In this document: in pieces, positions 1 through 9,814 of the stretch | How the letters are laid out: each line of letters opens with the position of its first letter | Numbering within the stretch: position 1 is the stretch's first letter | Assembly (NCBI GenBank): GCA_028826165.1 | Contig: JAPDFW010000025.1 | Coordinates: 1-64,000 of the forward strand | Length of the DNA stretch: 64,000 nt | Reading direction: 5' to 3' | Source of the DNA: Anaeramoeba ignava | Taxonomy: Eukaryota > Metamonada > Anaeramoebidae | Translations under genes and position numbers: made by a program | The notes under the pieces: model-generated | Database searches by the model: none | What the model was told of the DNA's origin: nothing | Seen by the model: only the letters and a program-made list of their open reading frames with translations

Positions 1-430
1 ATAAGTAATAATTTTTAAACCTTTTTCTTCTTATAATTTTGGTAATTTGAGGATCATTTCTCAATTCATTTTGATTTCCAACAAGAATAAATGGAACATG
101 AGGGCAATTCTTTTTAATTTCAGGAACCCATTTAGAAATAACACTGTCGAAAGAAATGGAGTTTATAATTGAAAAACAAATTAAAACAAAATGAGTGTCA
201 GGATAAGTGAACTTTCTGAATTCTTCATATTCTTCTTTTCCTGTTGTATCAAATATATTCAAAACATATATTCTTTTTCTTGGGATTCAATTTCAACAAC
301 AAAATTCTCACAAATTTCTGGAATTTCTTGATCTGAAAATTCATCCACTTTAAAATTATATAACATTTCGGTTCTTTGAGAGTTATCATCACCAACAACA
401 ACACATTTGATTTTAAAATCTTTGCGATTC
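1..430 (-). pseudogene. Rho-family-like GTPase relic, C-terminal end off window
   Basis: Reading the minus strand from about 420 to 1 gives a Ras/Rho-type fold: a P-loop region reading KCVVVGDDNSQ, the strand NIFDTTGKEEYEEF (switch II), VLICFSI, and VGNQNELRND in place of NKxD. The P-loop has lost its GK(S/T), and the frame changes near 258-268, where a stop interrupts the run before the NIFDTTG segment. No in-frame ATG precedes the P-loop. I therefore call it a pseudogene of the family whose second relic lies just upstream at 487-1082. A short intron at the frame change is the alternative, but it would not restore the P-loop. Confidence 0.6.
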
Positions 431-486
431 TTCTTTTATTTTTGTTTTTCTTCTTTTATTTTTTGCTTTTTTTTCTTTTTTTGGAA

Positions 487-1082
487 TAAACCATTTTTGT
501 GATTTTTGGTAATTCAAACCAACTCGAACAGCTTGATCATCAAAAATTGTTTTGATACCTTTTTGGGTTTGGGAGAACATTCCAAATATTTAACTGCTTT
601 TTATTTTTGCCAGTTCAAGTCCCCTCTTCATGACTTATTAGATGAGTTCCTCTTTGTTTCAAATCCTTGATCATTTCTAGATCATCTCTTAATTCCACTC
701 GATTTCCAACAAGAATAACTGGAACACCTTCAATATAATGCCTCATTTCACCTGCCCATTTAGTGACAATATTAGTATATGAGGAATGATTATCAATCGA
801 AAAAAACATCAAAACTACACTCGAATTTGGATAAGATAAAGGCCTTAAACTATCATATTCTTCTAATCCTGATGTTTGAAATAGGGACAACTCAATTTCT
901 TCATTATCAACATTTAATTTCACAGAAAAATTCTCAAAAACTGTTTGAATGTATCCTTCTGGATATTTTTTTTCAAGATAACTTATTAAAATCTCATTTT
1001 GTCCAACTTTGGAATCACCAACAAGAACACACTTTACTACTGGTGTGTCTCTCTCCTTAACAACATCGTTTTGATTATTCAA
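487..1082 (-). pseudogene. Rho-family-like GTPase relic with degenerate P-loop and C-terminal frameshifts
   Basis: An open frame from 1082 to 615 encodes about 155 residues of Rho-like fold: KCVLVGDSKVGQNE where GDGAVGKT is expected, QTSGLEEYDSLRPLSYP for switch II and the following strand, VLMFFSIDN, and VPVILVGNRVELRDD. The nucleotide-contacting Lys and Ser/Thr of the P-loop are both missing. The open frame starts at TTG, not ATG. Downstream of the stop (487-610), other frames still encode the usual Rho C-terminal end (YLECSPKTQKGIKTIFDDQAVR), so at least two frameshifts separate it from the body. No CaaX tail is readable. It is either a pseudogene or a non-GTP-binding descendant. Confidence 0.6.
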
Positions 1083-1205
1083 AATGGAAAAATGAAAAAA
1101 AATTTTTTTGGATTTTGATTTTAATTTTAATTTTAATTTTGATTTTGATTTTAATTTATTTGAAAATAATTAATTCCAATTTGAATTTCATCAATAATTT
1201 CTTTT

Positions 1206-3014
1206 TTAAAAAATTAAACATTTTTCTTTCTTTTTTTGATTTTGATTTTGATTATTAAATTTCTTAATTAATAAATCTAATAAATTTGGATTTGTTTGAT
1301 TTAATTGAAAATAATCAATTCCAATTTGAATTTCATCAATTATTTCTTGTGTAATTTTAATTTCATCTTTAATTTGATTTGAATAAATCCAATATTCAAA
1401 TATTTGAAATGATTTATTACTTAATTCACTATAATCTGTAACTTTATTAGAAGTATCATTTATTACAGATAAAAACATTCCTCGATATAATTCACTTCTC
1501 ATTATTAATATTAATTTAGGAAATTTATATTGTTTTTCTTTTCTTTCGATAATAAAATCTTTTCCATTTTCATTTTCATTTTCATTTAAATAAATTCTTT
1601 TCATTGTTTCTTCAATTTTTTCATTTAAATTTATAATTTCTTTGATTTCGGAATATAATTTTGGATTTATTATTTTGTTTGAATAAATCATTTCAAATAT
1701 TTGATTTGATTCTTTAATTGATTTTTTTGAAATAATTTCTTGAAGTTTTTCATTTTGATTTTGATTTTGATTTAATCTATATTTCAATATTAATTTATGA
1801 GCTTTGATTATTTCTCCATTTTCTGTTTTAAATGAAATATCACAAAATTCTTTTCTTCTAAATAATTTTATCAAATCTTCTTCAAGATTGGAAAAAGAAG
1901 GAGGAGAATAATAAAGAAATGAATTATCATCACCACAAGAAATATGATAATTAGAAATATTTTCATTAAATCTTAATTTAGGAAGTTCAATTTGAATTGG
2001 AATTGATTGTGTTTTTGTATCTCCAGTTCCTAATTGACCATATAAATTTCCTCCAAATCCAATTAATTTTGAATTAGAAGTTAAAATCAAAGTATGATCA
2101 TATCCAACAGAAAAATCAAGAATATTATCATTTTCAAATAAAGATGATTTGATTTCAGTAAATTCATAAACATCTTCATATTTTCCAAGTCCATTACATT
2201 CACAAAATCCACATGAATAAAGTTTTCTTTTTGGATTTTCATTTTGATCTTCATCTTCAATCAACATTATTGAATGTTGATCTCCACATTGAATATCAAT
2301 TATTTCACCTTTTGGAATATTTTGGATTTTGGTTAATTTTTTGATTTTTCTTTCATTTCTTGATTCTCCTAATCCAAGTTGACCATATCTATTATCACCA
2401 CATCCAAATAATTCTTGATTTGAATTTAAAAGAAAAAATGATAATGAACAATTTCCTGAAAATATTTTAGAAACATTTTTCATCATTAAAATTGGTTTTT
2501 CTGTTTTATAAAGTGTTTCAGAATCAAAACCAAGTTGACCATATTCATTTGAGCCAATTCCATAAGCATTTTGATTTGAAGTTAATAAATAAATTGAATT
2601 ATCTCCAGAAACAATATCTTCAATTATTCTATCATTTGTATCTTCAATTAATGATGAAATATTGATGAATTCATTTGGATTTTTTGGATTAATATCTTCT
2701 CCTTTGGCAAATACATTTCCTTCTATTGTTAAAATAGCTTGACTTTCATTACCAACAGTTACTTTTTGAATATTTTCTTTAATTTGGATTTTTTCAGTAT
2801 TTTGTTTTAACCATTTTTCATTTAAATATTCTATTGCTTTTCCATTTTTAAAAAGGAAAATTTTTGAGTAATTTGACAATGAAATTTGTTTAATTTGTTT
2901 TTCATTTTCATTTTCATTTTCAAATTTAAATTGAATTGGTTTTGTTATTTTATCTGGTTCATTTTTTATAAGTTTTGGTGATTGATTCCAACCAAAAAAT
3001 AAAATTTCATTCAT
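1206..3014 (-). CDS. RCC1-repeat protein with tandem BTB domains and C-terminal CaaX-like tail
   Basis: A single-exon ORF of 602 residues with a true ATG. Residues about 1-370 form an RCC1-type beta-propeller, with repeat signatures GIGSNEYGQLGFD, GCGDNRYGQLGLGE and GFGGNLYGQLGTGD. Two BTB/POZ-like segments follow: one at about 385-455 (EFCDISFKTENGEIIKAHKLIL) and one at about 480-575 (KDFIIERKEKQYKFPKLIL, then MRSELYRGMFLSV). Such proteins usually act as adaptors for small GTPases or for cullin-3 ligases; which applies here is not shown. The protein ends in a basic stretch and KCLIF, which looks like a CaaX prenylation box. Its two paralogs (3151-4902 and 11634-13406) stop before this point. 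The start is preceded by a T-rich TTTTCATTTTTTTC tract. Confidence 0.85.
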   Translation of the reverse strand: MNEILFFGWNQSPKLIKNEPDKITKPIQFKFENENENEKQIKQISLSNYSKIFLFKNGKAIEYLNEKWLKQNTEKIQIKENIQKVTVGNESQAILTIEGNVFAKGEDINPKNPNEFINISSLIEDTNDRIIEDIVSGDNSIYLLTSNQNAYGIGSNEYGQLGFDSETLYKTEKPILMMKNVSKIFSGNCSLSFFLLNSNQELFGCGDNRYGQLGLGESRNERKIKKLTKIQNIPKGEIIDIQCGDQHSIMLIEDEDQNENPKRKLYSCGFCECNGLGKYEDVYEFTEIKSSLFENDNILDFSVGYDHTLILTSNSKLIGFGGNLYGQLGTGDTKTQSIPIQIELPKLRFNENISNYHISCGDDNSFLYYSPPSFSNLEEDLIKLFRRKEFCDISFKTENGEIIKAHKLILKYRLNQNQNQNEKLQEIISKKSIKESNQIFEMIYSNKIINPKLYSEIKEIINLNEKIEETMKRIYLNENENENGKDFIIERKEKQYKFPKLILIMRSELYRGMFLSVINDTSNKVTDYSELSNKSFQIFEYWIYSNQIKDEIKITQEIIDEIQIGIDYFQLNQTNPNLLDLLIKKFNNQNQNQKKKEKCLIF

Positions 3015-3150
3015 TTTTGAAAAAGAAAAAAATGAAAAAATGATTTTTGGAATTTTAATTTTAATTTTAATTTTAATTTTAATTTTAATTTTAATTTTAA
3101 TTTTAATTTTAATTTTAATTTTAATTTTGATTTTGATTTTGATTTTAATT
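3015..3150. repeat. ATTTTA hexamer microsatellite between RCC1-BTB genes
   Basis: About 80 bases of near-perfect ATTTTA hexamer repeat lie between the start of one RCC1-BTB gene and the end of the next. It continues in the 3' end of the upstream gene as AAATTTTT-rich sequence. The first 35 bases next to 3014 carry the T-rich promoter-like tract in minus orientation. Confidence 0.7.
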
Positions 3151-4902
3151 TTAATTATTAAATTTTTTAATTAATAAATCAAATAAATTTGGTTTTGTTT
3201 GATTTAATTGAAAATAATCAATTCCAATTTTAATTTCATCAATTATTTCTTGTGTAATTTGAATTCCTTTTTTAATTTGATTTGAATAAATCCAATATTC
3301 AAATATTTGAAATGATTCATTGCTTAATTCACTATAATCTGTAACTTTATTTGAAGTATCATTTGTAACAGATAAAAACATTCCTCGATATAATTCACTT
3401 CTCATTATTAATATTAATTTATGAAATTTATATTGTTTTTCTTTTCTTTCAATTATAAAATCTTTTTCATTTTCATTTAAATAAATTCTTTTCATTGTTT
3501 CTTCTATTTTTTCATTTGAATTTATAATTTCTTTAATTTCTGAATATAATTTTGGATTTACTTTCTTGTTTGAATAAATCATTTCAAATATTTGATTAGA
3601 TTCTTTAATTGATTTTTTTGAAATAATTTCTTGAAGTTTTTCAATTTCATTTTCATAATCTTTTAATCTATATTTCAATATTAATTTATGAGCTTCAATT
3701 ATTTCTCCATTTTCTGTTTTAAATGAAATATTACAAAATTCTTTTCTTCTAAATAATTTTATCAAGTCTTCTTCAAGTCTAGAAAACCATGACAAAAAGA
3801 GAAAAGATTTTTCATAACCACAAGAAAGATGATAATTGGAAATTTCTTCATTAAATTTTAATTTAGGAAGTTCGATTTGAATTGGTCTTAATTTATATCT
3901 AGCTTTTGCAGCATTTAATTGCCCATAAAAATTACTTCCAAAACCGATCATCTTTCCTTGTGATGTTAAAATCAAAGTATGAGCATGACCAACAGAAAAA
4001 TCAAGAATATCATCATTTTCAAATAAAGGTGATTTGATTTCAGTAAATTCATAAGTATGTTCATATTCGTCTCTTTTTCCAAGCCCGTTATACAATCGAT
4101 AACCTTGTGAATACACTTTTTTAACTGGATTTTGTTCGAAATCAAATTCTTCAATCAACATTACTGAGTGATAATTTCCAGATTGAATATCAATTATTTT
4201 GCCTTTTGGAATATTTTGTAGTTTCTTGAATTTGTCATCTATAGAACCCCAATGACTAGAATAACCTCCAAGGAAATCATATTCATTTCCAAATAATTCT
4301 TGATTTGAATCCAAAAGAAAAACACAATGTGAGAAATTTCCTGAAAATATTTTAGAAATATTTTTCATCATTAAAACTGGTTTTTGTGTTTGTTCAAAAG
4401 TTTTTGAATCAATTTGTCTATATTTCTTTGAATCAATTTCATAAGCATTATGATTTGAAGTTAATAAGTAAATTGAATTAGCTCCACCAACAATATCTTC
4501 AATTATTCTATCATTTGGATCATCAATTAATGATGAAATATTGATAAATTGATATGGATTTTCTGAATTTATATCTTTTCCTTTTGCAAATACAATTCCT
4601 TCTGATGTTAAAACAGATTCATTCTCTTCCCCATTAGTTATTTTTTGAATATTTGCAAATTCAATTTCTTCAGGATTTTGCTTTGAATTTTCTTCATTTA
4701 AATATTTAATTGCTTTTCCATTTTCAAAAAGGAAAATTGTTGAAAATTTTGATGTTGAAATTTGTTTAAGTTGATTTTGATTTTGATTTTGATTTTCATT
4801 TTCATTTTCAAATTGAATTTTCGTAAATGGTATTATTGATTTCAATTCACTTTTTAAAAGTTTTTGATTTTCATTTAAACCACAAAACCAAATTTCATTC
4901 AT
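3151..4902 (-). CDS. Diverged RCC1-BTB paralog
   Basis: A single-exon ORF of 583 residues, co-oriented with and clearly paralogous to the gene at 1206-3014. The BTB half (about 365-583) is nearly identical to its neighbour, including EEDLIKLFRRKEFC and RSELYRGMFLSV. The propeller half has drifted: several RCC1 signatures lost their glycines (EIDSKKYRQIDSK, YDFLGGYSSHWGS), while GFGSNFYGQL remains. It stops at KKFNN without a CaaX tail. Relaxed constraint on the propeller with retention of the BTB module suggests either an ageing duplicate or a changed ligand. Confidence 0.8.
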   Translation of the reverse strand: MNEIWFCGLNENQKLLKSELKSIIPFTKIQFENENENQNQNQNQLKQISTSKFSTIFLFENGKAIKYLNEENSKQNPEEIEFANIQKITNGEENESVLTSEGIVFAKGKDINSENPYQFINISSLIDDPNDRIIEDIVGGANSIYLLTSNHNAYEIDSKKYRQIDSKTFEQTQKPVLMMKNISKIFSGNFSHCVFLLDSNQELFGNEYDFLGGYSSHWGSIDDKFKKLQNIPKGKIIDIQSGNYHSVMLIEEFDFEQNPVKKVYSQGYRLYNGLGKRDEYEHTYEFTEIKSPLFENDDILDFSVGHAHTLILTSQGKMIGFGSNFYGQLNAAKARYKLRPIQIELPKLKFNEEISNYHLSCGYEKSFLFLSWFSRLEEDLIKLFRRKEFCNISFKTENGEIIEAHKLILKYRLKDYENEIEKLQEIISKKSIKESNQIFEMIYSNKKVNPKLYSEIKEIINSNEKIEETMKRIYLNENEKDFIIERKEKQYKFHKLILIMRSELYRGMFLSVTNDTSNKVTDYSELSNESFQIFEYWIYSNQIKKGIQITQEIIDEIKIGIDYFQLNQTKPNLFDLLIKKFNN

Positions 4903-4972
4903 TTTCTTTTTTTATTTTTTAATTTTTAATTTTTTGAAAAAGAAAAAAATGAAAAAAAAAATTATTGAAATT

Positions 4973-6139
4973 TTAATTTTTTGAAAAAGATTTGGAATAA
5001 AAATCAACTAAATAAGATCCTAAAATTGATTTTTGATTTAATTGATAAAAATCTTTTAAATCAGTAAATTCTTCAATATTTTCTTTGTTTAATTTTGTTT
5101 CATCAATTTTATCATTATAAAGAAAATAAATTAATTGTTGAATTGTTTCAAATGATTTTCCTGAATATTCATGAACTTGATTTGATGAATCATTAACACT
5201 TAAAAACATTCCTTTAAATAATTCACTTCTTATTTGTAATATTAATTTATGAACTTTAATTTCTTTTTCTTCAACAATTATTGTAAAATCTTTAGTTTCA
5301 TTTTGTTGATAAAATTGTTCAAAATCTTTTAATATTCCTTTTATTCCTTCTTTTTCTTTAATCCAATTTAAATCAAATCCTGTTTGTTCAAATAAATCAT
5401 AAATTAATCCTTTTTTAAATTCTTCTTTTTCATTTTCAATTTCATTTAAAAATAATTCTTGTTCTTTTTTTTGTTTTTCAAATTCAATTTGATTTGAAAA
5501 TAAAAATTGGAAATTTGAATCAATTTGTGAATTGTTTTGAATAAATTTTTGATTAAATTTTTGAATAAATTTATCAAAATCAATAAATCCTGTATAAAGA
5601 AAATTTAATGAAAATTGAATAATTTCTTTTGGTTTTCTTCTGCAAATATTGATAAATCTTGTTAAAGTTTTTTGATTATTATTAAATCTAATTAATAAAA
5701 TTTGTTTATGAACATTAATTATTTCACCATCATTACTTTTAATTTCAATATCTTTAAATTCATTTGATTTCAAAAAATTGTTTAAATCATCAATAAATGA
5801 ATAAATTTTTGGAAATAAATCAATTATTTCTTGATTAATTTCATTTTTTTTCAATTCAAAAATATTCAAATATCTCATTAATAGAATTATAATTTCTTTT
5901 GAATATTGGTTTTTCAAAGCAATATGTAAAGGTATTTCATTTAGATTATTTTTTGAATTAATATCAGATCCTTTGGAAATTAATAATTCAATAATTTCAT
6001 TTGAATATTTATTTTTCAAAGCAATATGTAAAGGTATTTCATTTTCATTATTTTTTGAATTAATATCAAAACCTTTGGAAATTAATAATTCAATAATTTC
6101 ATTTTTGCAATATGTACTTTGGAAAGGTATTTCATTCAT
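4973..6139 (-). CDS. C-terminal segment: three ankyrin units plus tandem BTB (388 aa)
   Basis: This frame carries the last ankyrin units and two BTB-like segments: FKDIEIKSNDGEIINVHKQILL and KDFTIIVEEKEIKVHKLIL followed by RSELFKGMFLSVNDSS. The second matches the BTB half of the neighbouring RCC1-BTB proteins, so the ankyrin and RCC1 proteins share one C-terminal module. The ATG at its 5' end lies inside a scrambled repeat and is probably not a real start. Confidence 0.5.
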   Translation of the reverse strand: MNEIPFQSTYCKNEIIELLISKGFDINSKNNENEIPLHIALKNKYSNEIIELLISKGSDINSKNNLNEIPLHIALKNQYSKEIIILLMRYLNIFELKKNEINQEIIDLFPKIYSFIDDLNNFLKSNEFKDIEIKSNDGEIINVHKQILLIRFNNNQKTLTRFINICRRKPKEIIQFSLNFLYTGFIDFDKFIQKFNQKFIQNNSQIDSNFQFLFSNQIEFEKQKKEQELFLNEIENEKEEFKKGLIYDLFEQTGFDLNWIKEKEGIKGILKDFEQFYQQNETKDFTIIVEEKEIKVHKLILQIRSELFKGMFLSVNDSSNQVHEYSGKSFETIQQLIYFLYNDKIDETKLNKENIEEFTDLKDFYQLNQKSILGSYLVDFYSKSFSKN

Positions 6140-9100
6140 TGAATTTGATTTTTCAAAGCAATATTTTGATTAATATTTTTTTGATTTTGAAAGCAATATT
6201 TAAAGGTATTTCATTCCATGTGTTTTTTGAATTAATATCAGAACCTTTGGAAATTAATTCAATAATTTCTTTTGAATATTTATTTTTCAAAGCAATATGT
6301 AAAGGTATTTCATTTTGATAATTTTTTGAATTAAGATCAGATCCTTTGGAAATTAATAATTCAATAATTTCTTTTGAATATTTATTTTTCAAAGCAATAT
6401 GTAAAGGTATTTCATTTTGATAATTTTTTGAATTAAGATCAGAACCTTTGGAAATTAATAATTTAATAATTTCTTTTGGATATTTATTTTTCAAAACAAT
6501 ATGTAAAGGTATTTCATTTTCATTATTTTTTGAATTAAGATCAGATCCTTTGGAAATTAATAATTCAATAATTTCTTTTGGATATTTATTTTTCAAAGCA
6601 ATATATAAAGGTATTTCTTTTTGATAATTTTTTGAATTAATATCAGAACCTTTGGAAATTAATTCAATAATTTCATTTGAATATTGATTTCTCAAAGCAA
6701 TATGTAAAGGTATTTCATTTTGATAATTTTTTGAATTAATATCAGAACCTTTGGAAATTAATAATTTAATAATTTCATTTGGATATTTATTTTTCAAAGC
6801 AAAATGTAAAGGTATTTCATTTTGATAATTTTTTGAATTAATATTAGAACCTTTGGAAATTAATAATTCAATAATTTTATTTGGATATTTATTTTTCAAA
6901 GCAATATGTAAAGGTATTTCATTTTCATTATTTTTTGAATTAATATCAGATCCTTTGGAAATTAATAATTTAATAATTTCATTTGGATATTTATTTTTCA
7001 AAGCAATATGTAAAGGTATTTCATTTTGATAATTTTTTGAATTAATATTAAAATCTTTGGAAATTAATAATTTAATAATTTCATTTGGATATTTATTTTT
7101 CAAAGCAATATGTAAATGTATTTCTATAATTTCATTTTGGATATTTATTTTTCAAAGCAATATGTAAATGTATTTCATTTTGATTATTTTTTGAATTAAT
7201 ATTAGAACCTTTTGAAATTAATAATTCAATAATTTTATTTGGATATTTATTTTTCAAAGCAAAATGTAAAGGTATTTCTTTTCCATCTATTTTTGAATTA
7301 ATATCAGATCCTTTGGAAATTAATAATTCAATAATTTCATTTGGATAGTTATTTTTCAAAGCAATATATAAAGGTATTTGATTTTGATTATTTTTTGAAT
7401 TAATATCAGATCCTTTGGAAATTAATAATTTAATAATTTCATTTGGATTTTGGTTTTTCAAAGCAATATGTAAAGGTATTTCATTCTGATTATTTTTTGA
7501 ATTAATATCAGATCCTTTGGAAATTAATAATTCAATAATTTCATTTGGATTTTGGTTTCTCAAAGCAATATGTAAAGGTATTTCATTCCAATCATTTTTT
7601 GAATTAATATTAGAACCTTTGGAAATTAATAATTCAATAATTTCATTTGGATATTTATTTTTCAAAGCAATATGTAAAGGTATTTCATTCCAATAATTTT
7701 TTGAATTAATATTAGAACCTTTGGAAATTAATGATTCAATAATTTCATTTGAATAATTGTTTTTCAAAGCAATATGTAAAGGTATTTCATTTTCATAATT
7801 TTGTGAATTAATATCAGATCCTTTGGAAATTAATAATTTAATAATTTCATTTGGATATTTATTTTTCAAAGCAAAATGTAAAGGTATTTCATTTTGATTA
7901 TTTTTTGAATTAATATCAAAATCTTTGGAAATTAATAATTCAATAATTTCATTTGGATTTTGGTTTCTCAAAGCAATATGTAAAGGTATTTCTTTTTGAT
8001 TATTTTTTGAATTAATATTAGAACCTTTGGAAATTAATAATTCAATAATTTCATTTGGATATTTATTTTTCAAAGCAATATGTAAAGGTATTTCATTTTG
8101 ATTATTTTTTGAATTAATATCAGAACCTTTGGAAATTAATAATTCAATAATTTCATTTGGATGTTTATTTTTCAAAGCAATATGTAAAGGTATTTCATTT
8201 TAATAATTTTTTGAATTAATATTAGAACCTTTGGAAATTAATAATTCAATAATTTCATTTGGATTTTTATTTTTCAAAGCAATATGTAAAGGTATTTCAT
8301 TTTGATAATTTTTTGAATTAATATTAGAACCTTTGGAAATTAATAATTCAATAATTTCATTTGGATATTTATTTTTCAAAGCAATATGTAAAGGTATTTC
8401 ATTTTCATTATTTTTTGAATTAATATTAGAACCTTTGGAAATTAATAATTCAATAATTTTATTTGAATATTTATTTTTCAAAGCAATATGTAAAGGTATT
8501 TCATTCCATTTATTTTTTGAATTAATATCAGATCCTTTAGAAATTAATAATTCAATAATTTCATTTGGATATTTATTTTCCAAAGCAATATGTAAAGGTA
8601 TTTTATTTTCATAATTTTTTGAATTAATATCAGAATCTTTGGAAATTAATAATTTAATAATTTCATTTGAATATTGATTTTCCAAAGCAATATGTAAAGG
8701 TATTTTATCCAGATAATTTTTTAAATTAATATCAAAATCTTTGGAAATTAATAATTCAATAATTTTATTTGGATATTTATTTTTCAAAGCAATATGTAAA
8801 GGTATTTCATTTTCATAATTTTTTGAATTAATATTAGATCCTTTGGAAATTAATAATTCAATAATTTTATTTGAATATTTATTTTCCAAAGCGATATGTA
8901 AAGGTATTTCTTTTTCATTATTTTTTGAATTAATATTAGAACCTTTGGAAATTAATAATTCAATAATTTCATTTGGATTTTTATTTTTCAAAGCAATATG
9001 TAAAGGTATTTCATTTTCATAATTTTTTGAATTAATATTAGAACCTTTGGAAATTAATAATTCAATAATTTTATTTGAATATTTATTTTTCAAAGCAATA

Positions 9101-9520
9101 TGTAAAGGTATTTCATTCAGATAATTTTTTGAATTAATATCAGAACCTTTGGAAATTAATAATTCAATAATTTTATTTGAATATTTATTTTTCAAAGCAA
9201 TATGTAAAGGTATTTTATCCAGATAATTTTTTAAATTAATATCAAAATCTTTGGAAATTAATAATTCAATAATTTCTTTTGGATATTTATTTTTCAAAGC
9301 AATATGTAAAGGTATTTCATTTTCATTATTTTTTGAATTAATATCAGAATCTTTTGAAATTAATAATTCAATAATTTCATTTGAATAATTGTTTTTCAAA
9401 GCAATATGTAAAGGTATTTCATTCCATTTATTTTTTGAATTAATATCAGATCCTTTAGAAATTAATAATTCAATAATTTCTTTTGAATAATTGTTTTCCA
9501 AAGCAATATGTAAAGAATTG
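5890..9520 (-). repeat. 102-bp coding tandem array (ankyrin units)
   Basis: About 35 copies of a 102-bp unit encode 34-residue ankyrin repeats. Units are very similar at synonymous sites as well, pointing to recent unequal crossing-over or conversion rather than ancient repeats. Length-changing events are visible: 3-bp losses near 6250 and 6661, and a partial-unit deletion near 7131. Confidence 0.85.
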
Positions 9521-9741
9521 TTTCCATATTTATCAACCCAATTTAAATTTGTTTCTTTTTCAATAAGTTTTTGAATAATTTCTTTTTTTGATTTATGTTC
9601 AAAAGCATAATTTAGAAAAGGTTCATTTTCTTTTTCAATTTGTTTTGTTGTTTTCAAAGTTTGAATTGAATCAAAGAATTCAGTGTTATTTGTTTTAATT
9701 GCTTCATAAACTTGTTCTAATTGATATTTTTTGTCAATCAT
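8200..9741 (-). CDS. N-terminal ankyrin-repeat segment (513 aa) of the broken ankyrin-BTB gene
   Basis: This is the only segment with its own promoter-like upstream region and ATG, so if the locus is still transcribed this is the protein most likely to be made. It has about 70 unique residues followed by some 13 ankyrin units. It ends at the in-frame TAA, beyond which the same frame continues for ten more units. The divergent ARM-repeat gene starts 73 bp away on the other strand. Confidence 0.6.
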   Translation of the reverse strand: MIDKKYQLEQVYEAIKTNNTEFFDSIQTLKTTKQIEKENEPFLNYAFEHKSKKEIIQKLIEKETNLNWVDKYGNNSLHIALENNYSKEIIELLISKGSDINSKNKWNEIPLHIALKNNYSNEIIELLISKDSDINSKNNENEIPLHIALKNKYPKEIIELLISKDFDINLKNYLDKIPLHIALKNKYSNKIIELLISKGSDINSKNYLNEIPLHIALKNKYSNKIIELLISKGSNINSKNYENEIPLHIALKNKNPNEIIELLISKGSNINSKNNEKEIPLHIALENKYSNKIIELLISKGSNINSKNYENEIPLHIALKNKYPNKIIELLISKDFDINLKNYLDKIPLHIALENQYSNEIIKLLISKDSDINSKNYENKIPLHIALENKYPNEIIELLISKGSDINSKNKWNEIPLHIALKNKYSNKIIELLISKGSNINSKNNENEIPLHIALKNKYPNEIIELLISKGSNINSKNYQNEIPLHIALKNKNPNEIIELLISKGSNINSKNY

Positions 9742-9814
9742 TATTTTAATTTTTTGAAAAAGAAAAAAATGAAAATTTATTTTTTCATTTTTTTTTCATT
9801 TTTTTTTTATTAAA
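9742..9814. promoter_or_regulatory. 73-bp divergent intergenic promoter region
   Basis: The ATG of the ankyrin-BTB gene (minus) and the ATG of the ARM-repeat gene (plus) are separated by only 73 bp. On each strand, reading towards the ATG, there is a T-rich tract with TTTTCATTTTTT or TTTTTTTCTTTTTC. The same type of tract precedes most genes in the window. The spacing leaves room only for very short 5' leaders. Confidence 0.5.

Larger units (their letters stand above)
4973..9741 (-). pseudogene. Giant ankyrin-repeat protein with C-terminal tandem BTB, broken in three places
   Basis: The coding sequence starts at a real ATG (9741) with a unique N terminus (MIDKKYQLEQVYEAI). It then runs through roughly 35 ankyrin repeats of 34 residues (102 bp), with units of the type NEIPLHIALKNKYPNEII, and ends in two BTB-like segments at 4973-5860. 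It is not one open frame. A TAA at 8200-8202 replaces the CAA found in sister repeats. Near 7131 a frameshift accompanies a partial-unit deletion. At 6140-6180 a unit is scrambled and the frame shifts again. Two units also lack one Leu codon in frame. Segment ORFs are 8200-9741, 7132-8175, 6153-7103 and 4973-6139. Assembly error in near-identical repeats is possible for the indels, less so for the nonsense change. Confidence 0.75.

Noticed and set aside
8333-8614. Plus-strand ORF within the ankyrin array (also 5973-6318)
   Set aside because: Antisense shadow of the 102-bp ankyrin units.
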